This document shows, in pieces, positions 1 through 6,028 of a stretch of DNA of 6,028 nt. Source of the DNA: Candidatus Adiutrix sp. (GTDB lineage Bacteria; Desulfobacterota; Desulfarculia; Adiutricales; Adiutricaceae); assembly GCA_031273445.1 (NCBI GenBank), contig JAISRV010000288.1, positions 1-6,028 on the forward strand. The letters run 5' to 3'. Both the position numbers and the translations under genes were made by a program. The notes under the pieces are model-generated. The model saw only the letters and a list, made by a program, of their open reading frames with translations, was not told where the DNA came from and ran no database searches. Position 1 is the first letter of the stretch. Each line of letters starts with the position of its first letter.

Positions 1-744
1 CCGGGGCAGTGGGCCATCAACCCGACGCCCAGACGCATGTTGGCTGAAAACCTGGCTCCCCTCTTCCAGGCCGGCCTATTTCCAGGGGCGGAAGTGGAAA
101 TTTTCGTGGAAAACGGCGAAGAGCTGGCCCCCCGGACCCTCAATCCACGCCTGGGCATCATCGGCGGCATCTCCATACTGGGCACGAGCGGTCTGGTGAA
201 GCCTTTTTCCCATGAAGCCTATATAGCCACAGTGGAGAGCGCTCTGGACGTAGCCAGGGCCGCCGGCTTGGCCGAAGTGGTTTTCGCCACCGGCCGTCAA
301 AGCGAAAAGGCCGTCATGCCCACGAGGCCGGATCTCAAGCCGGAATCATTTATCCAGATCGCGGATTTTTTTGGCGATAGTTTGAAGCTGGCCTCTGCCC
401 GCGGCTTCCAAACCATAGGCTTGGCCGTTTTTTTCGGTAAAGCCGTAAAACAGGCCAGGGGTCTGGCCAACACCCACGCCCGCCGGCATGAGCAGGAGGC
501 GGCGATTTTGGCCGACTGGCTGGGCGAAGCCGATGAATCCATGGCGGCTCAACTACGGGAGGCCATGACCGCCCGGGCCGCCCTCGAAATTCTACGCGAA
601 CGCGGGCGAATGGATCTGACGCATCGAGTGGCCCGCAAGGCCCTGACGGCGGCCAGAAACTTCGTCGGCCCCGGGCCGCGGCTATGGATGACTATTTTCG
701 ATTACGACGGGACGGCCATGGTTTCGGATCAACTCGCCGAATAA
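1..744 (+). CDS. cbiD: Cobalt-precorrin-5B (C1)-methyltransferase CbiD, 5'-truncated by window edge
   Basis: CbiD transfers a methyl group from S-adenosylmethionine (SAM) to C1 of cobalt-precorrin-5B in the anaerobic cobalamin route, in the cytoplasm. The frame is open from base 1, giving 247 visible codons before TAA at 742-744. The family is usually about 360-380 residues, so roughly the first third lies outside. The ATG at 37 is internal, because the codons before it read PGQWAINPTPRR, the conserved family segment that precedes it. Other family signatures are GGISILGTSGLVKP (visible residues 55-68), the later GK (146-147) and NTHARR, and a C-terminal IFDYDGTAM stretch. The glycine-histidine usually found just before the GK motif reads VFFGK here. 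A 105-nt gap separates it from cbiET. Identification is firm; only the N-terminus is unknown. Confidence 0.95.
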   Translation, partial: PGQWAINPTPRRMLAENLAPLFQAGLFPGAEVEIFVENGEELAPRTLNPRLGIIGGISILGTSGLVKPFSHEAYIATVESALDVARAAGLAEVVFATGRQSEKAVMPTRPDLKPESFIQIADFFGDSLKLASARGFQTIGLAVFFGKAVKQARGLANTHARRHEQEAAILADWLGEADESMAAQLREAMTARAALEILRERGRMDLTHRVARKALTAARNFVGPGPRLWMTIFDYDGTAMVSDQLAE

Positions 745-756
745 GGATCACCCCGC

Positions 757-778
757 CCGGCGCCGCCTCCAGCGCCGG
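757..778. repeat. GC-rich inverted repeat in the cbiD-cbiET gap
   Basis: A perfect 7-bp inverted repeat, ccggcgc (757-763) and gcgccgg (772-778), flanks an 8-nt spacer, 12 nt after the cbiD stop. No T tract follows directly; the first run is TTTT some 30 nt later, so it is not a textbook intrinsic terminator. It could stabilise the mRNA 3' end, attenuate transcription weakly, or be chance in GC-rich DNA. The rest of the 745-849 gap shows no convincing -35/-10 pair and no cobalamin-riboswitch core. An AGGAG at 833-837 serves the next gene. Confidence 0.4.
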
Positions 779-849
779 CCGGACCGCGCGGCTTCGCGTC
801 AATGCGACATTTTAAAGCGTTACATGATACTTAGGAGCCAGATACGCTT

Positions 850-2085
850 ATGGCGGAAAAACAAAAATTGCATCTCATTGGCCTGGCGCCGGAAGCCGGC
901 GGCCCGCCGCCGGCTGTGAACGCCGTCGTTGAGGCGGCTGACGTCCTGGCCGGCGGGGACAGGCTGCTGGAAATGTTCCCCGACAGCCGGGCCGAACGCT
1001 GCCGCCTGACCACGCCGCTGGACGAGTGGCTCGCGCGTCTGCAAAAAATGTGGGCGGAAGGGCGTAAAGTGGCGGTTCTGGCTTCCGGCGACCCCAACTA
1101 TTACGGGCTAGGCAAAAAACTTTTGACGGTTTTCTCTCCCCAGGACATCGTCGTCATGCCCGCCGTCACCTCCGTTCAAATCGCCTTCGCTCGCCTCAAG
1201 ACCGCCTGGGATCAGACTGAAGCGGTCAGTTTACACGGCCGCGGCGACAGAACGGATTTCTGGACCGGCCTTTACCGGACCGCTCACTACGGTTCGGGGC
1301 GTCTGGCCGTCTACACCGACGCCGACAACTCTCCTTCCGTCATCGCCAAGCGTCTGCTCGGCCGCGGCCAGCACAACTGGCGCATGACCGTGTTTGAAGA
1401 CCTCGGCGCGCCCGACGAGCGCATAACCAGCTGGAGTCTTTTCGAGGCCAAGATACGCGAATTTTCCCCCCTGAATCTGGTGCTGCTGGAATGCCTGAAA
1501 AAGCCGGAACCCGTCTTTCCGGGCATGCCCGAAGAAGCCTATATTCATGAAGCCGGCCTCATCACCAAACGCGAAGTGCGCATGGTCGCCCTGGGTCTTT
1601 TGGCGCTGCAGCCGCGCCACACCCTTTGGGACCTGGGCGCCGGCTCCGGCGCGATGTCGATTGAAGCGGCGGCCCTGATGCCGCGCGGCTCGGTCTGGGC
1701 GGTCGAGAAATCCCCTCTTCGCGCCGAACAGATAGCCGCCAACCGGGCCAAGTTCGGCGTCTCCCATGTGGATATAATAGAAGACGGGGCCATGGAGGCC
1801 ATGAAGTATCTGCCCTCGCCCGACCGCATCTTCATCGGCGGCGGCGGCGAGGGGCTGGAGGACATCGTCCGTGAAGCCAAGGCGCATCTGCGTCCCCGCG
1901 GTCTCCTCGTCGTCGCCCTGGTCAGCCTCGACAAAATCGGGCGGATCGCCAAACTTCTGCGCGAGCTGGGCCTGGAGATGTCCGTGACCCAGGTTCAGAT
2001 CGCCCGTTCGGAAGCCCTGGCCGCCGGTTTTTATTTTAAGCCCCTGAACCAGGTCTGGCTGGCGCGCGGAACGGCCAAGAGTTGA
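850..2085 (+). CDS. cbiET: Precorrin-6Y C5,15-methyltransferase (decarboxylating), fused CbiE-CbiT
   Basis: This 411-residue protein fuses the two enzymes that methylate C5 and C15 and decarboxylate the C12 acetate chain, giving (cobalt-)precorrin-8. It is equivalent to CobL of the aerobic route. Residues about 7-205 are the CbiE tetrapyrrole-methylase domain: an opening HLIGLAP strand, the ASGDPNYYG loop (G80-D81-P82) and PAVTSVQIAFARL near 104-116. From about residue 233, EAGLITKREVR begins the CbiT half, a class I SAM methyltransferase with DLGAGSG at 261-267, the acidic E286 of AVEKS ending the second strand, and IFIGGGGEG at 327-335. AGGAG at 833-837 lies 12 nt before the ATG, a slightly long spacing, and I see no better in-frame start. 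Length and domain order match the CobL family. A 32-nt gap leads to cbiF. Confidence 0.95.
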   Translation: MAEKQKLHLIGLAPEAGGPPPAVNAVVEAADVLAGGDRLLEMFPDSRAERCRLTTPLDEWLARLQKMWAEGRKVAVLASGDPNYYGLGKKLLTVFSPQDIVVMPAVTSVQIAFARLKTAWDQTEAVSLHGRGDRTDFWTGLYRTAHYGSGRLAVYTDADNSPSVIAKRLLGRGQHNWRMTVFEDLGAPDERITSWSLFEAKIREFSPLNLVLLECLKKPEPVFPGMPEEAYIHEAGLITKREVRMVALGLLALQPRHTLWDLGAGSGAMSIEAAALMPRGSVWAVEKSPLRAEQIAANRAKFGVSHVDIIEDGAMEAMKYLPSPDRIFIGGGGEGLEDIVREAKAHLRPRGLLVVALVSLDKIGRIAKLLRELGLEMSVTQVQIARSEALAAGFYFKPLNQVWLARGTAKS

Positions 2086-2117
2086 GCCCCCTGTAATGAA
2101 TATTTGAGGCGCCTCAC

Positions 2118-2957
2118 ATGCTGGATGCTTACCCTATTTTGTTCGTGGGCGCGGGCCCGGGCGACCCGGACCTGATCACTGTGGCCGGCCGGAAAGCCCT
2201 GGCTGCGGCCGATCTGGTCGTTTACGCCGGCTCGCTGGTCAACCCTGAAATTCTATCGTGGCGCCGCCCTGAAGCCAGGCTGGTCGACTCCGCGCCCCTG
2301 GCGCTGGAAGACATCATGGCCGAAATCATAAACGGCTGGGAAGCCGGGCTGAAGGTGGTCAGGCTGCACACCGGCGACCCCGCCCTCTACGGCGCAATTC
2401 ACGAACAAATCGCCGTTCTGAAAAACCGGGGCATCCCTTTTCAGGTCATTCCAGGCGTCACCGCCGCGCTAGCCGGGGCGGCTTCGCTGGGGCTGGAATA
2501 CACCCTGCCGGAAATCACCCAAACCCTGATCATCACCCGCGCCGCCGGCCGCACCCCTGTTCCTGACGGCGAAGACCTGGCCTTGCTGGCGAAAAGCCGC
2601 GCCTCCCTGGTCATCTATCTTTCCGCCGCCCAGGGCGAAAAGGTCGGCCGCGCTTTAAGCGAAGCATACGGGCCGGATGCGCCGGTGGTTCTGCTGTACA
2701 AGGTCAGTTGGCCCGAGGCCCGCACCGTCTGGACCAGCTGCGCCCGGCTGGCCGAAACCCTGGCCGACGAAAAACTGGACCGGCATACTCTCATGCTGGC
2801 CGGACCGGCGGTGGCCGCTCTCAGGGCGGGGCGGGACGCGCCCAAGTCGAAGCTCTACGACGCTTCCTTCGCCCACGGCCGCCGCGAAGCGGGAAAGCCC
2901 GCGGAAAAGGGCAAAGCAACCGGAAACAAGACGGCCGAAGCGGCGGACGAGGCGTGA
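2118..2957 (+). CDS. cbiF: (Cobalt-)precorrin-4 C11-methyltransferase CbiF/CobM
   Basis: The enzyme methylates C11 of (cobalt-)precorrin-4 with SAM, in the cytoplasm. It has the class III tetrapyrrole-methylase fold: FVGAGPGDPDLIT at 9-21, VVYAGSLVNPEIL just after, RLHTGDPALYGA at 82-93 around the G86-D87-P88 loop, then IPGVTAALAGAASLG and LLYKVSWP. The family-typical ending SKLYDASFAHG lies at 244-254. A charged Lys/Ala/Glu tail (about 257-279) follows, which most family members lack, so the 279 residues exceed the usual 250-260. The start is supported by GAGG at 2106-2109, 8 nt before the ATG; that GAGG is part of a 10-bp palindrome (2106-2115). The stop overlaps the cbiG start by 4 nt (GTGA), which implies translational coupling. 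In an organism with CbiD and CbiG the substrate is probably the cobalt form. Confidence 0.95.
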   Translation: MLDAYPILFVGAGPGDPDLITVAGRKALAAADLVVYAGSLVNPEILSWRRPEARLVDSAPLALEDIMAEIINGWEAGLKVVRLHTGDPALYGAIHEQIAVLKNRGIPFQVIPGVTAALAGAASLGLEYTLPEITQTLIITRAAGRTPVPDGEDLALLAKSRASLVIYLSAAQGEKVGRALSEAYGPDAPVVLLYKVSWPEARTVWTSCARLAETLADEKLDRHTLMLAGPAVAALRAGRDAPKSKLYDASFAHGRREAGKPAEKGKATGNKTAEAADEA

Positions 2958-4018
2958 CGGATCAGCCCGCCCCGGCGCCGGCCGCTGTGGCCGTTTACGC
3001 CGTGACCCGCCAAGGCGCCGTTCTCGCCGCCGCGATCGCGGAAGCTCTGGGCGGCGCTCTGTTTCTTCCTCGCCGCCTCCAGGCTGATTTCGCTGAAAAA
3101 GCCGCGACGGTCGAAACTCTGGGGAGCGGCCTGGCCGAAAACTTCCGCCGCTTCAGCGGCCATGTGGTGGTGGGCGCGGCCGGCATGGTGGTGCGTCTCA
3201 TCGCCCCTTTGCTGGTTTCCAAGAAAGAAGACCCCGCAGTGGTCACGGTGGATCAAGCCGGGCGTTTCGCCGTCAGCCTTCTTTCAGGCCACCTTGGCGG
3301 CGGCAACCGCCTGGCCGGCGAAGTGGCGCGCGTCTGCGGCGGCGAAGCCGTCATCAGCACGGCCACGGACATTGCCGGTCTGCCGGCTCTGGAAATGCTG
3401 GCCCGGGAGCTGGCGCTGGAGATCGAGGATTTCACGAAACTCCCGGCCCTCAGCCGGCTACTGACGGAAAGCGGCCAGGCGCCGGTTTACGACCCGGGAG
3501 GCTTTCTGAGGCCGCGCCTGTCCGCCTGGGCCGGCCATTTCATATTTCTGAACGATCCCCCTCCGGCGGACCGCGGCCCTTATGTGCATGCGGACTGGCG
3601 AACCGGCGGCGAAGGCCCGGAGGCTCTGGTTCTGCGGCCGCCGGTCATCGCCCTGGGCCTGGGCTGCCACCGCGGCATAGAGGCGGACGAAGTGGAGCAA
3701 ATCGTCAGGGAAAGCCTTGACCAGGCCAAAATCGCCCTCCTGTCGGTCGGCGTTCTGGCCTCCGTGGAAAGCCGGAAATCGGAGCCGGCCCTTCTGGCCA
3801 TAAGCCGCCGGATCAAACGGCCGTTCATAACCTACGCCAAAGAAAAATTGTCTCAGGTGGCGACTCCCAACCCCTCGAGCCAGGTTCTGGAAAAAATAGG
3901 AGTACCCTCTGTATGCGAAGCGGCGGCAATGCTGGCGGCCGGGACGGATCGCCTGATAATAAGCAAAAAAAAGAGAGCGCGGGCGACTCTGGCCGCCGCG
4001 CTTTCAAACTGGAAATAA
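2954..4018 (+). CDS. cbiG: Cobalt-precorrin-5A hydrolase CbiG
   Basis: CbiG opens the ring-A delta-lactone of cobalt-precorrin-5A and releases the two-carbon fragment as acetaldehyde, a step specific to the anaerobic pathway. I place the start at GTG 2954, which overlaps the cbiF stop as GTGA and yields 354 residues, the usual family length. Longer readings would begin inside cbiF and add unrelated residues. A weak GAGG sits only 1 nt upstream, so initiation probably depends on coupling. The N-terminal domain shows VVVGAAGMVVRLIAP (71-85) and SLLSGHLGGGN (108-118). A variable middle follows, then the C-terminal domain with ALGLGCHRG (233-241), TPNPSS (304-309) and SVCEAAAMLAAG (319-330). The final 106 nt also encode the cbiH N-terminus in another frame and carry an in-phase slippery heptamer at 3967-3973. 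Confidence 0.93.
   Translation: MTDQPAPAPAAVAVYAVTRQGAVLAAAIAEALGGALFLPRRLQADFAEKAATVETLGSGLAENFRRFSGHVVVGAAGMVVRLIAPLLVSKKEDPAVVTVDQAGRFAVSLLSGHLGGGNRLAGEVARVCGGEAVISTATDIAGLPALEMLARELALEIEDFTKLPALSRLLTESGQAPVYDPGGFLRPRLSAWAGHFIFLNDPPPADRGPYVHADWRTGGEGPEALVLRPPVIALGLGCHRGIEADEVEQIVRESLDQAKIALLSVGVLASVESRKSEPALLAISRRIKRPFITYAKEKLSQVATPNPSSQVLEKIGVPSVCEAAAMLAAGTDRLIISKKKRARATLAAALSNWK
3898..3902 (+). promoter_or_regulatory. Shine-Dalgarno for cbiH inside cbiG
   Basis: AGGAG lies 10 nt before ATG 3913, within the cbiG coding sequence. It is the main evidence that cbiH can start at 3913. No other ATG, GTG or TTG occurs in the cbiH frame between 3913 and the start of the conserved methylase fold near 4009. 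Confidence 0.65.
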
Positions 4019-4785
4019 TCGGTCTGGGCTCCGGCGGGGCCAACGGCGTCACTCTGGCCGCGCAAAAATGCCTGAAGTCGGCCGAAGCGGTTTATGGCTA
4101 CGGTCTGTATATGGAACAGGCCCTGCCGCATCTCAACAAAAAAGCGGCCGTGCATAGAAGCGGCATGACCGCGGAAGTGCGCCGGGCGGAAGAGGCCATT
4201 GACAGCGCCTTGAGCGGCCGCCGCACGGCGGTGGTCTCCGGCGGCGACGCCGGGGTCTATGGCATGGCCGGGGCCATTTTCGAGGTGGCGGCGGCCAGAG
4301 GCGTGAGCCTGGGGCGTGAGCCTGGACAGTTGCGCATCAAGGTGGCGGCCGGGGCGCCGGCGCTGGTCGCGGCCGCGGCCCTTCTGGGCGCGCCTCTGAC
4401 CCACGACTTCTGCGCCATTTCACTGTCCGACCGCCTGACCCCCTGGGAACTCATCGAAAAACGCCTGGACCTGGCCGCCCAAGGCGATTTCGTCATCGCC
4501 CTCTACAACCCGAAAAGCAAGAGCCGCGAATGGCAGTTGAGCCGGGCGGCGGAAATTCTGCTGAAGCGCCGGCCGGCCGATCAGCCGGTCGGCATCGTCA
4601 GCCGGGCCGGCCGCCCCAGTCAGGGAGTGGTCATCACGACCTTGGGAGAAATGGCCGAGGCCCAGGTGGACATGCAGACCCTGGTGGTGATCGGCAACCA
4701 AAGCACTTTCGTCTATCAGAATTTCATGATCACCCCGCGCGGCTATATCGACAAATACGGCGACAGGATAAAAAAACCGGAATGA
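3913..4785 (+). CDS. cbiH: Cobalt-factor III / precorrin-3B C17-methyltransferase CbiH/CobJ
   Basis: The enzyme methylates C17 with SAM and drives ring contraction, making the cobalt-precorrin-4 that CbiF uses. The tetrapyrrole-methylase core begins at about residue 33: LEIIGLGSGG (33-42, where GxGPG is usual), VVSGGDAGVYGMAG (107-120, GDAG being typical of CbiH), LLGAPLTHDFCAISLSD (157-173) and LYNPKSKSR (197-205). There is no cysteine-rich C-terminal domain, so it is not the long Fe-S type (CbiH60). The 290 residues exceed the usual 240-255 because of a Gly/Ser/Lys-rich, disorder-like N-terminus (1-32) that overprints the cbiG 3' end for 106 nt. ATG 3913 has AGGAG 10 nt upstream. Alternatively this frame is entered by -1 frameshifting from cbiG at 3967-3973. 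A 13-bp tandem duplication (4300-4325) lies in a variable loop. Confidence 0.92.
   Translation: MRSGGNAGGRDGSPDNKQKKESAGDSGRRAFKLEIIGLGSGGANGVTLAAQKCLKSAEAVYGYGLYMEQALPHLNKKAAVHRSGMTAEVRRAEEAIDSALSGRRTAVVSGGDAGVYGMAGAIFEVAAARGVSLGREPGQLRIKVAAGAPALVAAAALLGAPLTHDFCAISLSDRLTPWELIEKRLDLAAQGDFVIALYNPKSKSREWQLSRAAEILLKRRPADQPVGIVSRAGRPSQGVVITTLGEMAEAQVDMQTLVVIGNQSTFVYQNFMITPRGYIDKYGDRIKKPE
3967..4005 (+). promoter_or_regulatory. Candidate -1 ribosomal frameshift site: A_AAA_AAG plus stem-loop
   Basis: An eight-A run (3965-3972) followed by G forms the heptamer A_AAA_AAG at 3967-3973, correctly phased in the cbiG frame (Lys339 AAA, Lys340 AAG). A -1 slip gives GAG at 3973 as the next codon, which is Glu21 of the cbiH frame. 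The RNA can fold as a continuous 10-bp stem, 3973-3982 with 3996-4005, containing one G-U pair and a 13-nt loop; the strongest seven pairs begin at 3976. The product would be about 610 residues: CbiG 1-340, a linker (ESAGDSGRRAFK) and the CbiH core. Weak points are a spacer tighter than the 5-8 nt typical of such sites, no stimulatory Shine-Dalgarno about 10 nt upstream, and loss of the last 14 CbiG residues. Confidence 0.4.
4300..4325 (+). repeat. Perfect 13-bp tandem duplication inside cbiH
   Basis: The 13-mer ggcgtgagcctgg occurs twice head to tail (4300-4312 and 4313-4325). The period is not a multiple of three, so the copies are read in different frames, as GVSL then GREPG (residues 130-138). 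They lie in a loop between the GDAGVYGM helix and the LRIKVAAG strand. The reading frame is intact on both sides. Confidence 0.75.
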
Positions 4786-4793
4786 GGTCAACC

Positions 4794-6028
4794 ATGAAAA
4801 AAGCGGCCGCGATCTTCTGTCTCGTCTTTTTCGCCGTCTCCGTTCCGGCCGGCGCGGTCTCCAGGCCTGAAACCGGCGCGCCGGATAATCTGGCCGCCTG
4901 GGAATCATGGGCGCTTTACGGGCATGAGGAACAATATCTCTGCCCTGATTCCGGCCGGGGCAAAAATATCTGCGCCTGGCCGGTGACCCTGTCGCTCGAC
5001 CTCGGCGCCCAGGGCGGAAGTTTTGCGGCGGTCTTCGAACTGTTTAAGGAAGGCCGCTTCCCCCTGCCCGGCGGCCGGGGCGCCTGGCCGACCAATGTGG
5101 CCGACGAGAGCGGACAGGCGGTGGCCGTGCTCGGCCCGGCCGAATCGCCGGAGGTGTGGCTCCCGGCCGGACGCCACCGGCTGAACGGCGAATTCCGCTG
5201 GCGCCGGCCGCCGGAAACCATGTCGCTGCCCCTGGGCTTCACCCTGAACATTAAAATCGACGGGGCGCCGCTTGACTTTCCGCCCATGGAGGTGGACTAT
5301 GATTCAGGACGCGCCAGATTGTGGCTGAACAGAGCCGACGAGCCGGAACCGCTGGAAGCCCGGCTGGCCGAACAGGAAGACAGCCTGACCGTAAGCGTGA
5401 ACCGTCTGGCGCGGGACTCCCAGCCCATGATGATCACAAGCGTCCTGAAGCTCGTCGTCAGCGGCAAGCCGCGCGAGGTTCTGATTGAAAACGCGCTTCT
5501 GCCTGACGTCCACGCCTCTTTTCTCTCTTCTCCGCTGCCGGCCCAGCTCGCCGAAGGGGGCCTCCGGGTCAAAGTCAAACCCGGCGTCTACGAAATCGTC
5601 CTTGAGGCCCGAAGCACGGGCCGCTCTGAAAAGCTCGGCCCGGCGCCGGCCGGTTCAGGCCCGGAATACTGGGCCTTTCAGGCCCAGCCCGACCTGCGCC
5701 TGGTTGAAATATCAGGCGCTCCGCAAGTGGATGCGTCCCAGGCCGACGTCTACCCGCCCTGGCGCCATCTTCCCATTTACGTCCTGACGCCCGGCGAAAG
5801 CCTGGCCTTTGACGTCATCCGCCGGGGCGACCCCGAACCTCCGCCCGACCAGCTGCGGCTGAATCGGGAATGCTGGCTAGACTATGACGGAGGCGGCCTG
5901 AGCTGCCGCGACAGACTGAGCGGCCTCATGAACCGCCAGTGGCATCTGAATGTGACCAGCCCTTTTACTCTGGCCCAGGCCAGCCTGGGCGGCCAGCCCC
6001 AGGTCATCACCTGGCAGACTGATTCCAA
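4794..6028 (+). CDS. Unrecognised secreted/periplasmic protein, 3'-truncated by window edge
   Basis: The frame is open from ATG 4794 to the window edge (411 full codons). TGAGGT at 4783-4788, overlapping the cbiH stop, gives a Shine-Dalgarno 5 nt before the start. Residues 1-21 form a clear Sec signal peptide: MKK, a hydrophobic core (AIFCLVFFAVSVP) and AGA ending at 21. No lipobox is seen. The exported part has cysteine pairs at 50/60 and 360/371, plausible disulfides, and conserved-looking pieces: WESWALYGHEEQYLCP (36-51), EGRFPLPGGRGAWP (86-99), LPAGRHRLNGEFRW (123-136) and a C-terminal LNRECWLDYDGGG. Alternating hydrophobic and polar residues suggest beta-sandwich domains, with no membrane segment after the signal. 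I recall a similar N-terminal pattern in large uncharacterised proteobacterial proteins, but cannot name a family. The 8-nt gap places it in the same transcript. Any B12 link is unproven. Confidence 0.85.
   Translation, partial: MKKAAAIFCLVFFAVSVPAGAVSRPETGAPDNLAAWESWALYGHEEQYLCPDSGRGKNICAWPVTLSLDLGAQGGSFAAVFELFKEGRFPLPGGRGAWPTNVADESGQAVAVLGPAESPEVWLPAGRHRLNGEFRWRRPPETMSLPLGFTLNIKIDGAPLDFPPMEVDYDSGRARLWLNRADEPEPLEARLAEQEDSLTVSVNRLARDSQPMMITSVLKLVVSGKPREVLIENALLPDVHASFLSSPLPAQLAEGGLRVKVKPGVYEIVLEARSTGRSEKLGPAPAGSGPEYWAFQAQPDLRLVEISGAPQVDASQADVYPPWRHLPIYVLTPGESLAFDVIRRGDPEPPPDQLRLNRECWLDYDGGGLSCRDRLSGLMNRQWHLNVTSPFTLAQASLGGQPQVITWQTDS

Noticed and set aside
745..849. Possible cobalamin riboswitch or promoter in the largest gap
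   Set aside because: At 105 nt the gap is too short for a full cobalamin riboswitch plus expression platform, and I see no conserved core or clear -35/-10 pair.
1231..1887. Long minus-strand open frame (218 codons) opposite cbiET
   Set aside because: It lies entirely antisense to a strongly conserved CbiE-CbiT gene, has a His/Gly/Arg-rich composition typical of GC-rich shadow frames, and shows no domain or ribosome-binding site.
2106..2115. 10-bp perfect palindrome GAGGCGCCTC upstream of cbiF
   Set aside because: It could be an operator half-site pair, but it has no loop, no second copy in the window, and half of it is simply the cbiF ribosome-binding site. Chance is likely in GC-rich DNA.
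2708..2953. N-terminal extension of CbiG from an ATG at 2708
   Set aside because: This stretch is the cbiF coding region read in another frame. The residues are unrelated to CbiG, whereas GTG 2954 gives the family's normal length and a coupled GTGA junction.
3973..4005. Stem-loop at the cbiG end read as an intrinsic terminator
   Set aside because: The stem is followed by CAAACTGG rather than a U tract, and termination here would cut off cbiH inside its own coding region.
5485..5787. Plus-strand open frame inside the secreted-protein gene
   Set aside because: It overlaps the longer frame that has a signal peptide and Shine-Dalgarno, and has Arg/Ser/Pro-rich composition without any recognisable motif.

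Overview
The window is a dense, single-strand block of corrin-ring (vitamin B12) biosynthesis genes from a GC-rich bacterium. All six genes lie on the + strand. CbiD and CbiG together point to the early-cobalt-insertion ('anaerobic') route. The GC-rich codon usage, the fused CbiE-CbiT enzyme and the compact cbi cluster would suit a proteobacterial or Desulfobacterota-type anaerobe. That placement is a low-confidence inference, because no phylogenetic marker is present.

Layout: (1) 1-744, the 3' part of cbiD (C1 methylation), cut by the window edge. (2) 745-849, the only sizeable gap (105 nt), with a GC-rich inverted repeat and no recognisable cobalamin riboswitch. (3) 850-2085, cbiET/cobL, a fused C5/C15 methyltransferase-decarboxylase. 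(4) 2118-2957, cbiF/cobM (C11 methylation), with a short charged tail. (5) 2954-4018, cbiG (ring-A lactone opening), starting on a GTG that overlaps the cbiF stop as GTGA. (6) 3913-4785, cbiH/cobJ (C17 methylation and ring contraction), overlapping cbiG by 106 nt. (7) 4794 to the window end, the first 411 codons of an unrecognised protein with a clear signal peptide, only 8 nt after cbiH.

The first five genes cover successive steps from the cobalt-factor III / precorrin-3B level to precorrin-8: CbiH (C17), CbiF (C11), CbiG (deacylation), CbiD (C1) and CbiE/T (C5, C15). Spacings of -106 to +32 nt from cbiET onward suggest one translationally coupled transcript.

The most interesting signal is in the cbiG/cbiH overlap. 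The cbiG reading frame contains an in-phase A_AAA_AAG slippery heptamer (3967-3973), the sequence used for -1 frameshifting in E. coli dnaX and several insertion sequences. A 10-bp stem follows at once, and the -1 frame is exactly the cbiH frame. A frameshift there would make a roughly 610-residue CbiG-CbiH fusion, an arrangement known as a continuous gene elsewhere. cbiH also has its own good Shine-Dalgarno and ATG upstream, so separate translation is fully possible. The two routes may coexist.
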